DNA of 64,000 nucleotides from contig NC_134398.1 of the NCBI RefSeq assembly GCF_050003625.1, forward strand, positions 103,890,404-103,954,403. Reading direction: 5' to 3'. Positions 44,664 to 56,242 of the stretch are shown here, in pieces. Under the pieces are notes generated by a model, which worked only from the letters and a program-made list of their open reading frames with translations, had not been told where the DNA came from and did not search any database. This DNA is from Haematobia irritans. Lineage: Eukaryota > Arthropoda > Insecta > Diptera > Muscidae. A program made the translations under genes and the position numbers. Each line of letters starts with the position of its first letter. Within the stretch, counting starts at the first letter, position 1.

Positions 44664-47365
44664 CACTGAAAAAACAGTGAACCCTTTTCCATTGCAAAAT
44701 GAACTAAACTGTAGTAATATTGACCATGACTTAACCCTTAAGATTTTTTTCAACTTGTCTAGTTTATAATTCTCTTAAATTTTAGTTAATCTATAACATT
44801 CTATTTTAGTTCATTTTTACAACACCATAAGATTTATATACCCCTACCAAGTTAAAATGTCAGTATTATTTTGGTTTACTTGCTTATTTTTGGGAAACCC
44901 GATAATAAAAATTGGTTAACAGTCTCTTTCAAATGTCGACGACTAAACTATTTTTAAATCAATCATTCCACAGTACAGAGAAATTAAATAATTAAAGGAA
45001 CAACAAACCTTTTTACTATTATGAAAATTTTCATACAATAAAATTAAACTTTCTTTAAGAAAAAGTACTTTATTACAAAAACTTATGATGAAAGTTCTTA
45101 ATACAATGTTTTTGTGAATTAAAATTATGACCACGTGGAACAAGAAAGTAGTTTATTTTAACTCGCTTTTTGGACATTTTGACTTTTTCTTAGTTTTTTT
45201 ATTCATCGTAAGTATATTTTTCACATATCTTGCTGAAAAAAATGGAAGGAATAATGAAAATTGTTAAAAATTAACATGTAATAAAATATAATTTTTTAGC
45301 TCATTAAATTAGCTTATAACTTACCATATTTGGGGGCATTTTATTAAATGGTGTAAGGAATTCAACTTTTCTTAGATAAACGTACCTCATAAAGTTTGTA
45401 CCTGAAACAATTAGAGAAATAATGAATTAAGTAATATATTAACTCATAAAATTGTGTTGTTATCGATGTGAAGGACATAATACAATAAATATTCTTGTTA
45501 AAAGAAAGCCAAAGCTTTAATATAAAACTTACCAATTCTCTATTACATTGTACGCTGAGGTTAAAAAGTTATCGAAATTCATTTGGGGTTACTCTGAAAT
45601 TAAATATTTATTTTTTACATTAAATTTGTTTCCAAAAAATCTAATTAAAGAAATAATATGCATAAAAAAAAACTAAATATTCTGGTTAAAAGAATGTTAA
45701 AGAACGCTTACCAATTCATAAAAATGTTTCCAAATTGTTATTCTGAAATTAAATATCTGTTTTTTACGTTAAAAATATTAAATTGGTTTCCAAAAATATT
45801 TGATTAAAGTAATACTAAAATAAGGTATTAAAAACATGTAATTTTGATAATAAAAAGTTCATAAAAACGTAAATATTCTAATGAAAAGAAAGCCAATTTT
45901 TAAAAGAAAACATACCACTTCTCTATTAAATTATACGCTGAGGAGAAATATAAAAATTTGCCCGAATCCATCTGGGGTTGCTCTTAAATTAGATATTTTT
46001 TTACAATAAAGAAAAACATGAAACTGGTTAAAAAATAATAATAATTAGCAAATAATAATATACATAAAGAATATTATTTTTTAAAAGAAAACCACATTGA
46101 AAAAAGAACACTTACCTATTTATGATTAAACTATACGCTGAGGTGTAACAAACAATTTTCCACATTCATCTGGAGTTACTCTGAAATTGAATATTTATTT
46201 TTTAAATTGAATAATAAAAATTAAATTAGATAAAACAATTTCAACTTTCCATTTCAGCATTTTTTCCTAAATATTGAACATTCTTAATAACTTTTTTCTA
46301 AGCTACCGATCATCACTTCGCCATTGTACACCTCATCGCTAAAATATGAATAGCTTTCATTTAAAAGTTTTAATAAACAAACACCAATATATGTCTTAAA
46401 AAACCAAAATATTCCATACCTTTATATTCCCTTGTCACATACTTGCTAAAAAGGTGCAACAGCCCACGCCAACGCCAACTATACAACTGAAGCATGCCAA
46501 ACAAAACCAAAACATGTCTACAGCAACAAAAACACATGTGCCTTCATTGAAAACAACAGCTCATCCAGACAAATAATTCATTCACGAATAATAAACACAC
46601 ACAAACCACTGAAAGAACAAAAATAAAAACAACCCCACGCTCAGATATACACAACATCCCCATCACTCGCTACCATTTCTCATTATTGCATTGCATGCTC
46701 TCACTCTCAAAAAAATTTCAAGTAACATCATCTTTACATTAAACATATTCCACTTTGACGAGAAAGATCTCTGTACTATGCATTAGTTCATCGCATCTGT
46801 CCACAATTTACTCTAAAAACAATACTCTTAAATGCATATCAGTATAAGAACGATGAAACGTTTAACTTAAAATTAGCAAAAACTTCATGAAATGATATCT
46901 ACCCATTTTTGACGAAAATGTCTATAAATTTAATTACATGTGAACTAAAACTATTTCATCGAGAAATGTTGTACCAACTATTATTAACTATAGGAATTGC
47001 CAGTATGAAATTGCTATTCGCTTTCAAGTTCAATTTTCGTAAAAAATTATTTTCTCATACAAAAACTCTTTATAGTAAATTACACTTATTACTTAGAAAG
47101 TATTTTACATTTCATAAGTAGTTTTATAGTATGACGAAAGAATTATTAATTATTATTAACTACCAGTTAAGAAAATTTTTAAGGAAATTTCCATCGTATT
47201 TTGTAGGCTATGAACTAAACGATTGCTACTTAAAATTTGTAAAATTTCCTTTCGAGTAGTTAATTTTCGTTAAAGATACGAAAAATGAACTAAAATTCTG
47301 GAAAATTCTTGTAATAAATTATTGTAAAAATCTTCTTAAATTTACGAGACACTTTTTTTTCTGTG
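44664..47365 (+). mobile_element. 2.7-kb TIR element family T, copy II (complete)
   Basis: Left end CACTGAAAAAACAGTG; right end, read inward, CACAGAAAAAAAAGTG: 14 of 16 positions match. TA lies at 44662-44663 and 47366-47367. The subterminal regions repeat TGAACTAAA and AGTTCATTTTT. The middle holds a tandem array of exon-like modules (45520-46195), then a C/A-rich block (46440-46740). There is no transposase frame, so it would depend on another element. Orientation is relative to copy I (13692-16361). Confidence 0.8.
45520..46195 (-). repeat. Four diverged exon-like modules, about 190 bp apart
   Basis: On the minus strand each module reads TTTAATTTCAG (or a close variant), then a core containing AGTAACCCCA and CCTCAGCGTA, then G followed by GTAAG or GTATG. 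Cores lie near 46114-46178, 45915-45985, 45710-45742 (internally shortened) and 45533-45593. A short block GTACAAACTTTATGAG between TTTCAG and GTACG sits further along (45386-45401). The truncated duplicate carries the same array. Reading frames through the cores meet stops, so coding is not supported now. Confidence 0.55.
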
Positions 47366-47526
47366 TATGATGGTATGTGTAATATTTATGTAGGTGTCCA
47401 GAGCAAGGCCGTAGCCAGGATTTTAATTCGGGGGGGGGGGGGGGGGGGGTTTCAACTTAAAAAAAATATTCATATAATCTCATGTGTAGAAAATTTTAAT
47501 TATGCATAGGTATGTATACAATATTT

Positions 47527-47706
47527 TTATAATATTAAATTGAACCGACGGGCTTTTTGGGCAGCAAATAAATCAATGACTTCTTCAGTCGGCACATTTA
47601 TTCGGCGATGAACCGACATTAATGCCAATCCTTTGAGTCTACTCTCGCTAGTCGAATTTCTAAGATACGTCTTTAATCTCTTCCATGGCTGAATAAGGAG
47701 GTTGAA
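47527..47706 (-). pseudogene. hAT transposase C-terminal (dimerisation) fragment
   Basis: An open frame of 59 residues ending at a natural-looking stop (47527-47529). It contains the typical hAT C-terminal pattern: RLKGLALMSVHRRI, then VIDLFAAQKARRF. This pattern is known from the dimerisation domain of Tip100/Zaphod-like transposases and their ZMYM-type relatives. The rest of the transposase, including the catalytic domain, is gone; a stop lies just upstream. Confidence 0.7.
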
Positions 47707-48129
47707 TCACGATAACAAAAACAACAAATTTCAATATGTTGTTTACAATTTTAAGAAGTCAAAATCAGCTGATAAAAGAATCGTATGGCATTGGTAAAAG
47801 TGGCAATTATTTATTCTTTCAATTGTCCTGAAAAAATAATTCAAATCCAGAGAAAAATAAAGGTTCAAATTTAATTGCGTCACCTATGAGTTATTGTGAA
47901 GTGGATAATTCATTCGAGGAACGCCGATATGAGACCAAAGTTAATAATGGAAGTCAGTCAAATGGATATTCGCCATCTATGAACAAAAACAGTTTATAAT
48001 GCAGTTTAAAAACTGATGTTCGTGGTATTTTGGGTCTGGAATATGTTATCAAGATACTCAAGTCATCTTTGAACAATTCTCCAGCTATGAATGAACGAAA
48101 AAAGAATGCGATTCTATATTATCGATTTT

Positions 48130-48590
48130 TTATTTCGGTAGAAAATGTTGTCAACATTTTATTTCTATATAGAAATTTTGCAAAATTTTATTTTTATATA
48201 AAATTTTGTCAAAATTTTATTTCAATTGAAAATTTTGTAAAAATTTTATTTCTATAGGAAATTTTTGCAAAATTTTATTTCTATAGAAAAAATTTTGCAA
48301 AATTTTTTTTCTATAGAATTTTTTTGCAAAATTATTTCGGCATAAGCCGGCTATCATACAAAACCTTTTTTCGGAGGGTTCAAGTGTGGTTCATTGTTGG
48401 GTTTAATGAACTGCCTGAATTTATTCTGATAATTGGTTGATAGTTTTGTTGCAAATAGAGGATGCTGATAAGGAATGTGGTAATTCCGAAACCATCCAAC
48501 CAACAAACGAATGGAAAATTTTATTTCTATAGAAAATTTTTGCAAAATTTTATTTATATAGAAAATTTTGTCAAAATTTTATTTTCTTTA
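48130..48590. repeat. AAAATTTTATTTCTATAGAAA array inside the hAT relic
   Basis: Degenerate 24-28 bp units in two blocks (48130-48340 and 48515-48590), separated by unrelated DNA. The same unit occurs in R1 copy a (3360-3770) and inside R2 (17930-18160), so it is a mobile mini-array shared among families. Confidence 0.75.
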
Positions 48591-49194
48591 AAAAATGAGT
48601 CTCTTGACAATAATATTCAAGTGAAATTTTTGTTGAAATTTAGTAACAAGTACCTTTCCGATCAAAAAATACCTTTTTTGTACTTTCTTAAAAATTGTAT
48701 TTTCCATCCCTGAGTAACTGGCAAAGTGACCAAAATTTTTAAAATATGCACGTTTGGAAATATCTCTTTATTGCTTCCATCGCTAAATTAGGCAGGTTCT
48801 TTTCGCAGGTTTTGCTCCATTTCATTTACACACGTGTGTTTGGCTGTTTCGTTGTTGTTCTATGGCCAAACAAAGCGAGCCATGTTCACAAAAAGAACAA
48901 CAAACACACATAAAAAGCAGAAATACATTTTCCAAACATGAAATTTGTGGTGCGAGAACAAAAACAATTTGTTTTTTTCGACCGTCGTTTGACGGGCTTC
49001 TCAACTAGTATTCTATGATTTGTGCAAGTTTTATAGGTAAGCATTTTTCAAAATAAAACCTCCAGCTTTTCTTCAACATCTTCGATAAGATTTTTCTATG
49101 CAGCTAAAAATATATATTTATTTATATAAAAATATTCATTCATTTCGAGGGGGGGTTTGATCCCCCTCATCCTGAATACGGCCTTGGTCCAGAG

Positions 49195-49603
49195 GCGGTA
49201 TGTCGTATTTGACATAAATATGCTATATTACTGAAACGGGTGAACAAAGTTAATGCTTTTTGAATTTTGCCAACGGATTTCGAATCCATGGGAACAAGAT
49301 GTTATTGTCCCTAGCGGCTGCCCTCCCCCTATGGCAATGAATGTCATCCTTGGTATTTTCCTCGCCGGTTATATATATTGGAAAATATCCCTAAAATTAA
49401 CATATAAATTATTTAACACATATTAGTTTAGTTTTTAATTTATCACATATCAATATATATATTTTTTTGCATTTTTTGTAAAAATAATTTTAATAATAAT
49501 AACAGTAACTAATTACATTAAATATACATACATATATAACAATTCTTTTTATATTTATACAAAATACTAAACAATTATGGTAACATATAGATATATATAT
49601 TTT
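49195..49603 (+). repeat. Interspersed repeat block A, copy 2
   Basis: Partner of 1408-1978. It retains about 110 bp (49280-49385) that copy 1 lacks and has only a few AT dinucleotides where copy 1 has about 224 bp. R1 copy e follows directly at 49604. Confidence 0.75.
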
Positions 49604-50590
49604 TATACCCTCCATCATAGGATGGGGGTATGTTAACTTTGTCATTCCGTTTGTAACACATCGAAATATTGCTCTAAGACCCCATAAAGTATATATATTC
49701 TGGGTCGTGGTAAAATTCTGAGTCTATCTAAGCATGTCCGTCCGTCCGTCTGTTGAAATCACGCTAACTTCCGAACGAAACAAGCTATCGACTTGAAACT
49801 TGGCACAAGTAGTTGTTATCGATGTAGGTCGGATGGTATTGAAAATGGGCCATATCGGTCCACTTTTACGTATAGCCCCCATATAAAGGGACCCTCAGAT
49901 TTGGCTTGTGGAGCCTCTAAGAGAAGCATATTTCATCCGATCCGGCTGAAATTTGGTACATGGTGTTGGTATATGGTCTCTAACAACCATGCAAAAATTG
50001 GTCCACATCGGTCCATAATTATATATAGCCCCCATATAAACCGATCCCCAGATTTGGCTTGCGGAGCCTCAAAGAGAAGAAAATTTCATCCGATCCGGCT
50101 GAAATTTGGTACATGATGTTGGTATATGGTCTCTAAGAACCATGCAAAAATTGGTCCATATCGGTCCTTAATTATATATAGCCCCCATATAAACCGATCC
50201 CCAGATTTGGCTTGTGGAGCCTCTATGAGAAGCATATTTCATCCGATCCGGCTGAAATTTGGTACATGGTGTTGGTATATGGTCTCTAACAATCATGCAA
50301 AAATTGGTCCACATCGGTCCATAATTATATATAACCCCCATATAAACCGATCCCCAGATTTGGCTTGCGGGGACTCTAAGAGAAACAAATTTCATCCGAT
50401 CCGGCTGAAATTTGGTACATGACGTTGGTACATGGTCTCTAACAACCATGCAAAAATTGGTCCACATCGGTTAATAATTATATATAGCCCCCATATAAAC
50501 CGATCCCCAGATTTGGCTTGCGAAGTCTCCAAGAGAAGCAAATTTCATCCAAGCCGGTTGTAATTTGGAACATGGTGTTAGTATATGATC
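49604..50590 (+). repeat. R1 copy e, hairpin-side part
   Basis: Starts at the hairpin TATACCCTCC...GGGGGTAT, then AGACCCCATAAAGTATATA, the TGTCCGTCCGTCC run and about five units of roughly 150 bp. It is interrupted at TGATC (50586-50590) by BEL-2 and resumes at 59099. The long open frames through it (49793-50422 on plus, 50168-50467 on minus) follow the repeat period and are not genes. Confidence 0.85.
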
Positions 50591-51321
50591 TGTTTGTGTG
50601 GGGGCAAAAATTTTCCCACTTTTCTTTTAATTTAATTTATTTGACTATATTTTTTTTAGGTTTGTTTATGTCAATGTGTCACTTGTTTTGTTGTTGTAAT
50701 TTAGCCGTTCGATTTTACCGTTTTAGTTTTAATAAAAGTCACTGTTTAATTTATATTTAATTTTCTTCACAATGTTTTGTTTTATTGATTTGAAATTAGT
50801 GTCACAAAAAATTCACTTTGAATTATGATTTAAACGTTTTATTTTCACTTGATGTTTGTTTGGGTTTTTTTTAGTCGAGCGCACCGAATACAAAGCAAGT
50901 CGTTCACCAACTGACTTTCTTGTTTCCCTTTATATCGGTCAAGGGCAAAATTAAAAGAAAAAAAGATCACAGGCAACAACAATAACAATACCAAAACTCA
51001 CTCTCTACACTGGATGTAGATGATGTTGAGTGTTGTTATTGTTGTTGTTACTCCTAACAGTCTTTCCAATAAGAAACAAAGAACAAATGAAAACAAACCA
51101 AACATCAAATGAATGTTGAAAATTAAAATGTAATACGAAAGTAATGTTAAAAGTAATTCAAAATAAACAAAATATGAAAGAATAAGAATACAAATGAATA
51201 AGGAAATTAAGGAAACTGATCAAATGAAAAGAATAATGGCAATGGAGATAATGAAATGAAAAATAAAAAAATGAAAAAAAAAAACAAATGATATTAGTTT
51301 AATGTCGTTTGACATTAAACA
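50591..51321 (-). repeat. BEL-2 3' LTR
   Basis: 731 bp, about 99% identical to 58371-59098. Confidence 0.95.
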
Positions 51322-51342
51322 TGCCGGCCTCCCAGTGATTCT

Positions 51343-52117
51343 TCACCAAAGTCGCCCCATGGATCCGCTAAAAGTATAGCCAAGTGCTGTTTTGATGGCG
51401 CCTGGTACGTTGGTTTCAAGAGAGCCGTTGCGCCATAGGTCTGCGAAGTAATCTGAACCCAGTTCGATGTCAATTGGAGTGTTGCACTTGAAGTCGAGAT
51501 CAGCCAATGTGTCGAGCGAGAAGTCTTTGTCCGGATTAGATAATATAGGTCCATCATAGGGTTTTCGAGGGAGGTCGCTGGTCAATTTGAAGGTCGACTA
51601 GGTGTTCGGGATTTCCGTTCCTGTGAAGTTGAGTCTCTATCGGTTGACAGGCTTCGTCGGCGTATAGATTCCCGAGGACTAGGTCTTTCTTCACGTGGTA
51701 GAGGTCGGTTATCATGTGGTTGAGGTCGATTGTCACGGGATTGAGGTCGATTGTCACGTGGTTGAGGTCGTTCAACACATGACTTAGGTCGTGGCTCCGC
51801 ACGTTCCTCAGATTTGGCGTGCATTTCTTTGATTTGTGGTGCGTAATGTAGAAGCGTGTTATGTCTGGCATTGCATATCTGGCAACTTAACTTGGACAAT
51901 CACGGCGTATGTGGGAACAAGCGAGGCAGTTTATGCAGTAAAAATGCTGACAGACGATTTCAAAGCGCTCGGACGGCCCTTGGCTCAAAAACTTGTGACA
52001 GGTCTTGATGGGGTGATCCTGTTTACAGAGACCACATGAGTAAATCCATCCCTTGGGTCTGCTGCTGTGTCGATCAGTGGTTGTTTGTTTGGCTGCCATT
52101 TCTGAAAAGAGGAACAT
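51343..52117 (-). pseudogene. BEL-2 accessory protein (zinc knuckles, protease-like tail), broken
   Basis: The ATG of the conserved MAA start is at 52099. CTTTTCAG directly precedes it (52102-52109), after a pyrimidine-rich TTCCTC, a good splice-acceptor pattern. The zinc-knuckle triplet matches BEL-1 (CGLCKQDHPIKTC, CINCLACSHIRRDC, CQICNARHNTLLH) but a frameshift near 51890 splits it. A 10-residue repeat rich in Arg and Pro (RPQPRDN-type, near 51690-51790) follows, where BEL-1 has its pseudo-protease core. After another frame change near 51585 the tail (TLADLDFKCNTPIDIELGSD, then ALGYTFSG) aligns with the end of the BEL-1 protein. Confidence 0.75.
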
Positions 52118-52135
52118 ATATAGTGCGGATCGTAG

Positions 52136-53835
52136 CTAATTTATGTATGTATTTAATTGGAGAGGAATCAGTTTAGTTATAGGTCTTCGAATGACACCAT
52201 TGGATGTCTTAAGGTCAACTACACGGCTATTATCGTCTGATCCTGGATAAAGATGAATAATTCTTCCTAGTTTCCAATCATTCGGAGGAAGTCTGTCATC
52301 CTTGATTATTACGAGGTCATGAATTTTCACATTTTCTTGCTGTCTCTTCCACTTATACCTACGGTGTAGTTCTTTCAGATACTCAGTCTTCCATCGTTGA
52401 CAAAACTGCTGAGAAATTATCTTCAAACGCTTCCATTGTCTGATATTGTCTGAAGATAGGTCTGGTTCCGCTGGAGATAAAATTGGGGCACCAATTAGAA
52501 AATGTCCCGGTGTAAGTGGAGAGAGGTCATTTGGGTCATCACTAGCGGGACTTAGAGGCCTCGAATTGAGGCAACTTTCGATACGAGCCAAAATCGTTGA
52601 AAGTTCCTCAAAGGTGAAGGTCATGTCAGGAATCGCCTTTTTTAGGTGAGATTTAAAAGATTTCACCCCGGTCTCCCATAGGCCGCCCATATGTGGGGCA
52701 CCGGGTGGAATGAAATTCCATTCGATGTCCTGAGATGAATGTCGAGTGATAAGGTCGGACTGTAAATGTTTGAAGAACTCTAACCGATCCTTTTTCAACA
52801 TTTCTGCTGCTCCCGTGAAGTTGGTTCCGTTATCCGAAAACATTTTTGCAGGACAACCCCGTCTACCAATAAATCGGGCAAAAGCAGCGAGAAAAGCTTG
52901 GGTCGTGAGGTCGCTAGTGGCCTCCAAATGTACGGCTTTGGTTGAAAAGCATACAAAGATGCACACGTAACCTTTTGTAATGAGGCATGCTCTACCTGTA
53001 TAATTTCGAATATTAAAAGGTCCGGCAAAGTCAACTCCTGTGTTGTGAAAAGGTCTTGTGAAAGTACTCCGTTCAGGAGGAAGAGAAGCCATGATTTGGT
53101 TTCTCGTATGTTTTCTGTACAAAATGCAAGTCTTACAGTGATTTATGATGAGTTTCACAAGAGGTTTAAGTCGAAAGATCCAAAATTCTGTTCTTAAAAT
53201 ACGAATCATCAGTTGACTGCCGCCGTGTAAAGTCGATTTATGAGTATGCTCAACAAATAATCGTGCAAGTCGGCAATCATGGGGAATCAAGATGGGATGT
53301 CGTTCATTAAATGTCAAAGATGGCGACTTCGTAAGACGTCCATTTGATCTCATAATGCCAGGTGTATCTAAGAATGGATTTAATGTCAAAAGTGAACTGG
53401 TTGAAGCTATCTGAAGCTTTTTCGAGAGTTGAGTATATTCCTCTCCAAAATGATGTCGTTGTGTTATTATGATAAGTCGAGTTTTAACAATTTTAATTTC
53501 ATCGGAAGAAATTTCATTAGACGTTGATCGAAGTTGAATTCTTTTGGATCCTGTATTTCTCCAAAACCGAAATACATAAGCGAGAACACGGTATGCTCGA
53601 GAAAGACTAGAAAATCGCTCCAATGGATCTTCGTAAGTCGTTGTTAAGAATGACTTAACCGGCTTTATTTCCAAAGTTGTTTCAACCGTTTGTTTGGGAA
53701 CCGGCCAGCGGCTTTTTGGTTCCTTCAACCAGGAAGGTCCGTACCACCACAAGTCGTAAGTCTGTAGATCAATCGACGAACATCCCCTCGTAGCGATGTC
53801 TGCTGGGTTATATCGAGATTCTACATGTCGCCAGT
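52136..53835 (-). pseudogene. pol: BEL-2 pol: integrase part
   Basis: A 538-codon frame from 53752 plus about 28 upstream codons in the same frame after the TAA at about 53837. It carries the zinc site (HKSTLHGG...CKTC), GVDFAGPF, FSDNGTNFTG and LWETGVKSFK, so the catalytic Asp/Asp/Glu are kept, and ends with a C-terminal region like BEL-1. It is out of reach of normal translation because of upstream lesions. Confidence 0.9.
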
Positions 53836-55718
53836 TTTAAGTTCCTACTTTTTCTGTAATTTCAGCAATTCTATTTCCAACGAAGGTGTTCCAGGTACAA
53901 GAAGGTCGATTTAGCCATGATAGGACAATTGTTGAGTCGGTCCAGAAATGTAGGTCATATGAGGTCAACTGTAAACGTGGCACTGTAGAAGATACCAAAG
54001 TCGAGAGTAAAACTGCGCCACAAAGTTCAAGTCTCGGTAACGACAGCTTTTTGATCGGGGCTACAAGAGTTTTAGCAACTAACAAATGGCTCTTTATGTC
54101 GTTCTTCGTTTGAAGTCGGATGTATAAGGTTGCAGCATAAGCTCTCTCCGAAGAGTCGCAAAAACCATGTAATTCTACTTTGGATTCTGGTGTGAATTGT
54201 ACCCAGCGAGGTATTTTGACACTTTGAATATCAGGACAGGTCTTTAGGAAATTTTGCCATGCTATACAGGTCAGTGGTGTTAGCCCATTGTCCCATCCGA
54301 CTTTGTCCAGCCAGATTTGCTGCATGATGAGCTTGGCGACGACTATAATTGGCGCTAACCAGCCACATGGGTCAAAAAATGGTTGAAAGAACCTCTCGCT
54401 TAGTATACGAGGGTTTAATTACAATTTCAGGTTGGGGAAATGAAAATGAGTCCGCTTTAATGTCCCATTTTATCCCTAAGGTCTTGGTTCCAATATTTTC
54501 GGACAAAGTCAGGCAATCTAATGATAGAAGTTTTTCTTCAGGAAGGTCTTTGATGACTTGAGGATCATTGGAAGTCCATTTCATGAGGTCAAACCCGGCA
54601 GATAGTAACGCACTTTCTAGTTGCTTTCTAGAAATGATTGCCTCATTGACCGTATGCCCTCCTGCTAGAACGTCGTCAACGTACATGTTTTCCTCTAAAA
54701 CTTTAGCAGCCAAAGGATGAGAATGTCGAACGTCTTCAGCTAGCTGTAGTAAGGTCCTTATTGCCAAAAATGGGGCACAATTGACTCCAAAGGTCACTGT
54801 TTGAAGTTCAAAGTCCTCAATTGGGTCCTTAGGGGATTTCCGAAACAATATTCGCTGATATTGAGTTTGTGATGGGTCGACTAGTATCTGACGATACATT
54901 TTGGTAATGTCCGCGTTGTAGACATATTTGAAAAGTCTCCACTTCAAAGTCTGTAGAACGAGGTCCTGCTGAAGAATAGGTCCAGGGTACAAAATGTCGT
55001 TAAGACTTTTCTTGTTAGAAGTCGGAGACGACGCGTTGAAGACAACTCTCAATTTAGTTGTAACACGGTCTGGTTTTATCACCGCGTGATGCGGCAAATA
55101 GTAGTTAGGTCTTTTCGGAATCTCAGAATGATGTATATTTCTCATATGTCCTAGGTCTAGGTATTCAAGTATTACTTGATCATACTGCTGTTTGCTGTCA
55201 GGCTTCGTACTGAGCATCTTTTCCATCCGTAGAAACTGCGCCATTGCTATACTGCGCGAATGTCCAATTTCTTCACCCTTTTTGAATGGAAGGGTAACAA
55301 CGAATCTTCCTGAACTGTTTCGGTAGGTCGTAGTTTGGAAGATTGTTTCGCAGGTCTTGTCCTCCTCTGACCTCAAAATGGGTTTTGGGGTCTCCTCCAC
55401 CTCCCAAAATTGTGTGAGGATTTTATCGAGGGCAACTGCATTGAAAAGTGATATCTCATTTTTCGATTCAGTCGATTTCTCCACTGGTCCCCCCACAATC
55501 CAGCCAAATACTGTCTTTTGTGCCAAAAGGGAGCCGAGTGGACGAATCGGAGCTGCTAAGTCGAAGATTGAGGGGCCTAGGTCTAGTCCTATGAGAATGT
55601 CAATTGGTTGGCTTACGTAGAAGTGCGGGTCTGCCAGAGGTTGTTCAAATGTACTGATGTTGATGTCTAGGTCTTTAGGCGGCAAATTAAATGGTAAGGT
55701 TTTTAGAACTGGAGCCAA
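53836..55718 (-). pseudogene. pol: BEL-2 pol: reverse transcriptase and RNase H, broken
   Basis: The 448-codon segment 54372-55718 holds the region between protease and reverse transcriptase and the polymerase with YVDD (ENMYVDDVLAGG). A deletion near 54372 removes the residues after YTKREVLS and shifts the frame. 53837-54325 continues with RNase H (GFCDSSERAYA, WTDSTIVLSW) and ends in an in-frame TAA just before NWRHVESRYNPAD, which the integrase frame continues. Confidence 0.9.
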
Positions 55719-56242
55719 ACTGGAGTTTGAAATTGGGTTCCACCTTTGAGCACAGTGTGAAAATACAAGCCTGGGTTGATGTTTCAGTCACTGTTGGACT
55801 CAAACCTGAGACATGCACTAAGTTCCGCTTGGTCGGAAGTCTAAGTCGGTTTTTCAATTTGTCGGAGATAAAAGTCGATTGAGATCCGGGATCTATGATC
55901 GCTCTAGCTTCGTATCTCTGACCATTCGATTCTATTTCAACAAGGGCTGTGAAGAGTAATGTCTCTCTAGACTGAGGTCTAAGCGCAGGTCGATTAGCCT
56001 CTCGGAGAGCTAAAGTCGTGATGTGAGGTTGTTCAGTATCTGGTATGGACTGTATAGTTGTTGTAAAGGCTTGAGCACTGGTACTAGGTCGTACGCTGGC
56101 GTCTTGTTCAAGTGACATGGTCGATGCGCCATTACCTTTGTGTAAAAGTGTGTGATGTCGTTGATTGCAAGTTCGGCAGTTATAGTTACTTTTGCAATCT
56201 TTGATGTGGTGGTCTGCTGTGAGACAATTGAAACATGATCGA
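55687..56242 (-). pseudogene. BEL-2 zinc-knuckle to protease segment, frameshifted
   Basis: Contains the third knuckle region upstream of 56118 and the protease. The motif is IIDPGSQSTF, with Asp-Pro-Gly in place of Asp-Ser-Gly, so even in frame the active site is altered. A frameshift near 55700 separates it from the next segment, which restarts at VLKTLPFNLP. Confidence 0.8.

Larger units (their letters stand above)
33203..46192. repeat. Tandem segmental duplication, unit 2
   Basis: Direct repeat of unit 1, shorter by the 913-bp MITE, its TA duplication and two single-base indels. It starts within R1 at GAATGTATAAT and ends within TIR element family T at ATTGAATATTTA. Confidence 0.92.
47404..49186 (-). 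mobile_element. hAT element relic (Tip100-like) with 8-bp TSD
   Basis: The ends are CAAGGCCGTAGCCAGGATTTT and, read inward from the right, CAAGGCCGTATTCAGGATG. The flanking 8-bp direct repeat GTCCAGAG is perfect (47396-47403 and 49187-49194), and the uninterrupted site exists at 1408-1415. A G19 run (47431-47449) and a matching GA/C-rich stretch (49147-49167) lie just inside the ends. The interior holds a transposase C-terminus and AAAATTTTATTTCTATAGAAA arrays (48130-48590). Confidence 0.85.

Noticed and set aside
49793..50467. Open frames of about 100 codons on both strands
   Set aside because: R1 array again; the translation simply repeats with the unit and has no domain.
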